From positions 33,502,830 through 33,566,829 of the forward strand of contig CM055879.1 in the NCBI GenBank assembly GCA_029582165.1: a stretch of 64,000 nucleotides of DNA, written 5' to 3'. Under the pieces are notes generated by a model, which was given only the letters and a program-made list of their open reading frames with translations, ran no database searches and was not told the origin of the DNA. This document shows positions 61,091 to 64,000 of this stretch, piece after piece (the stretch's first letter is position 1; each line of letters starts with the position of its first letter). The position numbers and the translations under genes were made by a program. The stretch comes from Portulaca oleracea (lineage: Eukaryota > Streptophyta > Magnoliopsida > Caryophyllales > Portulacaceae).

Positions 61091-63503
61091 ATGGCCCTAT
61101 CCATGGAAGCAGTTCTTGCATCTTCACCAAAACTCCCTCTCAACTCCTACTTCAACTTTCTCTGTCCCTCCTCCCCTCCAAACCTCAACACATTCAAACC
61201 TTCAACTTTCTTCCTTCGAATTCCCCACAATCCCCCCTCCTTAACCCTTCTTCATCATCGCAAAAATCACACTACCTTCAAATTTCAAGCCTCTTCTCTT
61301 TCCGATTCACCTGATGTGACCACGTCACTTTTCCCTAATGGGTTTAAACCCTGGCGTGTCAATGTGGATGCACCACCCTCTGGATTCTCCTCCAAGGCTC
61401 AAGCACTCCTTTTCTATGTCGATATTCTTACCAAAGTTTTGGGAAAGTAAGTGTAGTTTTGGTGTATGTTATCTGATTCTGGAGAGTACAGTGATGTTTG
61501 TTGTTTGCTTTGATCTTTGAAATGGGGAATTTGGGTCTTCTGTTGCAGTGAGAAGGATGCTCAAATGTGTTTTTATCAAGTGTTTTGGCAATCCAATTTT
61601 GGGTTTTGCTGTATGCTTGATGATGAATCTGCCCAAGAATTGACTGGTTTGTACCTCTGTCTACTTGTTTATTTCTGGGTTAATCTTTGTTTGTTGCTGT
61701 CTTTAACTTTGCATATTGGGTATGTGCAGCTGTGCCTGGAGTTCTATCTGTGCAGCCAGATGACCAGTTTGAGTCAGAAAAAAAGGATTATAATGGAGGT
61801 AGTTGCTAGTAATTTTGTTTTTTTCATAAGCTTTGCTGTAAAAGTTGGAAGGGATTTCTGATCATTAGTATAATCCAACCTTTGTTCTCCTTAATATATA
61901 TGAGAATTTCTTTGGTTTGCTTGCTTGATGGTGACATGAGCATTGCTTGCAGGAGGTAGATCATTCTCAAATGCTCCTAATTCTGCAGAAACAACAGAGA
62001 TGAGCAAAACAAAGCTTTTTATAACAGGTAGTGCTTTTTGTTCTTGTGCTACGCTTTGTTTTTGGTGTTATGTGGTAATAATTGTTGTCCTACTCTTCAA
62101 GATTTTGTAGTAACATGGTGCATTGTTGTGGATTATCCTTTAGTTAGTGAAAGAAGAGAGAAAGGACAATGTAAATCAGTAACTTAGTACTGTTTGAAAT
62201 GGCTAACTTATGTTTCTGTTATGCTTTGTGAATAAATCAAACATAATTTAGGTCAGACAGACTGCTCTTTTCTCATTCATCAAGCATGATAAGTTTTCGC
62301 CTTTACATTAGACATGGATCAAAAGAAGCTTAGTCGACTAGTTTTGTATTGTGTGATTTCTGCACAATGTGATTCTAGTTTTGGGTATTAGACAGGATAT
62401 TTGGTTGTCTGTGAGTCTGATGGGCTCCTGTATGTTCCTATGAATCTGACTCGTTCACTCTTACCTCTCTATATTCTCAAAAAGCTAGATGATTTGTTCA
62501 CTGGACTGACCACTGTGGCTGCAAAGCATGGTGTTTAAGCTCTCAGACACCCTGTCAACTTTTGTCTAAAATACTTGATGTCTTAAGGATTGCAACATTG
62601 TTTCTTGAACAGGTCTATCATTTTACACATCGGAAAAGACTTTGCGTTCAGCTTTTGAACCCTTCGGTGAACTTGTGGAAGGTATATACGTGATTGTGTT
62701 CTGTGAAGGAATTTTACACATTCTTTTGCTGGGTATCTTTATTCTATATTGCTCAGTTCTCGGTTCTGTGTTTCTATTATGGGTGTGCATCCAAGCTTAC
62801 ATTGTCCATTTTGTACAAAACGTTGGATAATTTTCTTTACAAATAGTGCCAAAATGTTTATGTGCGGGGTGGAGTTTTGAGTGTTCAACAAGCTTAAATA
62901 AAGAGTTCATGTGCGATAGTTTTTTCCCCCTCCTAACTGTGTGGGCGACATTCTGTGCAGTCAAGGTTATCATGGACAAAATCTCAAAAAGATCAAAGGG
63001 ATATGCATTTGTTGAGTACTCCACCGAGGAGGCTGCTTCTACGGCTCTGCAAGAGATGAATGGCAAAGTAAGCTTAAAGTATTGTTTAGTTCTTCGGATT
63101 GTTTGATTGATGGTCATCGATCACCAAAAGGGTTTTTCAGAACTTCTATTTTAGGGTTTTAAAGTTTCAACTGAGATTCTTAGTTGACGTCATTCAACCC
63201 TATGATCTCTTCCGGTCACAACAACTAATCCCAGAAGAGGACCCCACAAACTTCGTGGTGTTTGAATTTGATTTTGTACCTCTAGCTTGGGCCTTTGAAG
63301 CAGCTAATTTGGGATAGTATTGTATTTAACAACCTTGTATCATTTTGATTTCTTGAGCTCGACTGTATCTGTCTACTTCTCATTCTTTTCTGCTGTGTTT
63401 GTAGATTATTAATGGCTGGATGATTGTCGTTGATAGAGCGAAGAGCCCGTCAAAGTTCAATAGAGGTCGTCGAAAATCCATGCCATTGCAAGATGGAAAT
63501 TGA
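61091..63503 (+). CDS. ORRM1: Plastid MORF/RIP-RRM fusion protein (ORRM1-like), 7 exons
   Basis: Exons: 61091-61446, 61549-61646, 61730-61798, 61953-62027 (or from 61956), 62613-62681, 62961-63067, 63405-63503; all introns GT..AG; 290 aa. The start is the ATG at 61091 (MALSMEAVLASS). Residues 1 to about 65 are Ser/Pro/Asn-rich with few acidic residues, a likely chloroplast transit peptide. About 85-175 resembles one MORF/RIP box (DILTKVLG...FYQVFWQSNFGFCCMLDDESAQEL...PGVLSVQPD). About 188-270 is an RRM: KLFITGLSF (RNP2) and KGYAFVEY (RNP1). The C-terminus is basic (KFNRGRRKS). In Arabidopsis this fusion defines ORRM1, needed for many plastid C-to-U RNA editing sites together with PPR proteins. 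As I recall, ORRM1 is longer (about 370 aa, two RIP repeats), so this may be a shorter form; the orthology is inferred from the architecture. Confidence 0.88.
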
Positions 63504-64000
63504 CATAGTGATTGCTTGATCAGACCTCATTAGAGAGCTGAAGTGACAGGTAAAGACAAGTTCATAAGAGATTTTATTGAAATTTGGAATATAGCCTGTC
63601 GTTAGATATCACTAACATTCTTCCTACACACATCAACAAAACCTAGATGGTTCTGCCTGCTGTCAGCTCCAGTACCAGAATCTGTTATGAAAAGTTAGGC
63701 TAATTACTCCTTTCTCCGTCTCGTGTGTATAAATAGTACTCTGTATTCTTTAGCGGAAATATAGAAAATGTCCCAATTGCTATTTCATGTCTTTGTCTAC
63801 CTATTGAGGTGAAGTCTGAGGAGTGAGGAATGACCTTTAATTTACTGGTAAAAGCTTAAAACATCACCCATCACTTTGTGGTGATGTTTCAGATGTCATT
63901 TTAGGAAATCTAAACATGACTGCGTGATCTTTGAAGCACATTAATTATTGAAATTTGAAAATTGTCCTGAAGGAACCTTTACTGAACATAATTTGAATTT
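63504..64000 (+). other. 3' UTR and flank of the MORF-RRM gene
   Basis: No further coding sequence seen. The transcript 3' end probably lies in this stretch. Confidence 0.4.

Overview
This is a window of plant nuclear DNA from a eudicot. Short exons sit among long AT-rich introns with GT..AG borders, the histone H4 protein is of plant sequence, and the repeats are typical plant families: Athila-type Ty3/gypsy, Ty1/copia fragments, L1-type LINEs with RNase H, Stowaway and Harbinger-like MITEs, a Mutator-like element and a CACTA end. I cannot name the species from sequence alone.

Layout. About 2.26-14.89 kb (+): a gene of about eleven small exons encoding an acidic protein of about 389 aa with one methyl-CpG-binding (MBD-like) domain split over two exons. 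Its introns hold many TEs. About 14.9-18.9 kb: no gene; an inverted acidic-repeat hairpin, foldback elements and AT-rich microsatellites. About 18.9-34.7 kb: a minus-strand LINE interrupted by a 13.7-kb Athila-like LTR retrotransposon (19614-33345, minus strand, target duplication GTACC) and by a small MITE. About 35.2-47.2 kb: four intronless histone H4 genes in tandem, all on the minus strand, with shared promoter modules and 3.4-4.4 kb spacing. The spacers hold copia, LINE and MITE debris. Three H4 proteins are identical and canonical; the fourth has three substitutions. About 47.6-53 kb: decayed LINE sequence, a tandem duplication, a large inverted array of a TATGAGCAT motif, and nested MITEs. 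53047-55694: a LINE-derived element that keeps a broken ORF1 but lacks ORF2, flanked by a perfect 16-bp target duplication. 55994-59043 (-): a three-exon soluble epoxide hydrolase gene (319 aa) with its catalytic residues present. 61091-63503 (+): a seven-exon gene for a predicted plastid MORF/RIP-RRM fusion protein of the ORRM1 type (290 aa).

The host genes have unrelated roles: chromatin (MBD-like protein, H4), epoxide metabolism and organelle RNA editing. They do not form a pathway. The most unusual items are the array of CGATCG-centred palindromes carried by the Athila-like element in both LTRs and in its interior, the ORF2-less LINE derivative, the duplicated exon and inverted acidic repeats of the MBD-like gene, the variant H4 copy, and a MITE family seen six times with 3-bp target duplications that are not limited to TWA. 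I found no evidence of a wholly new multi-gene system. All exon models were made by eye and need transcript support.
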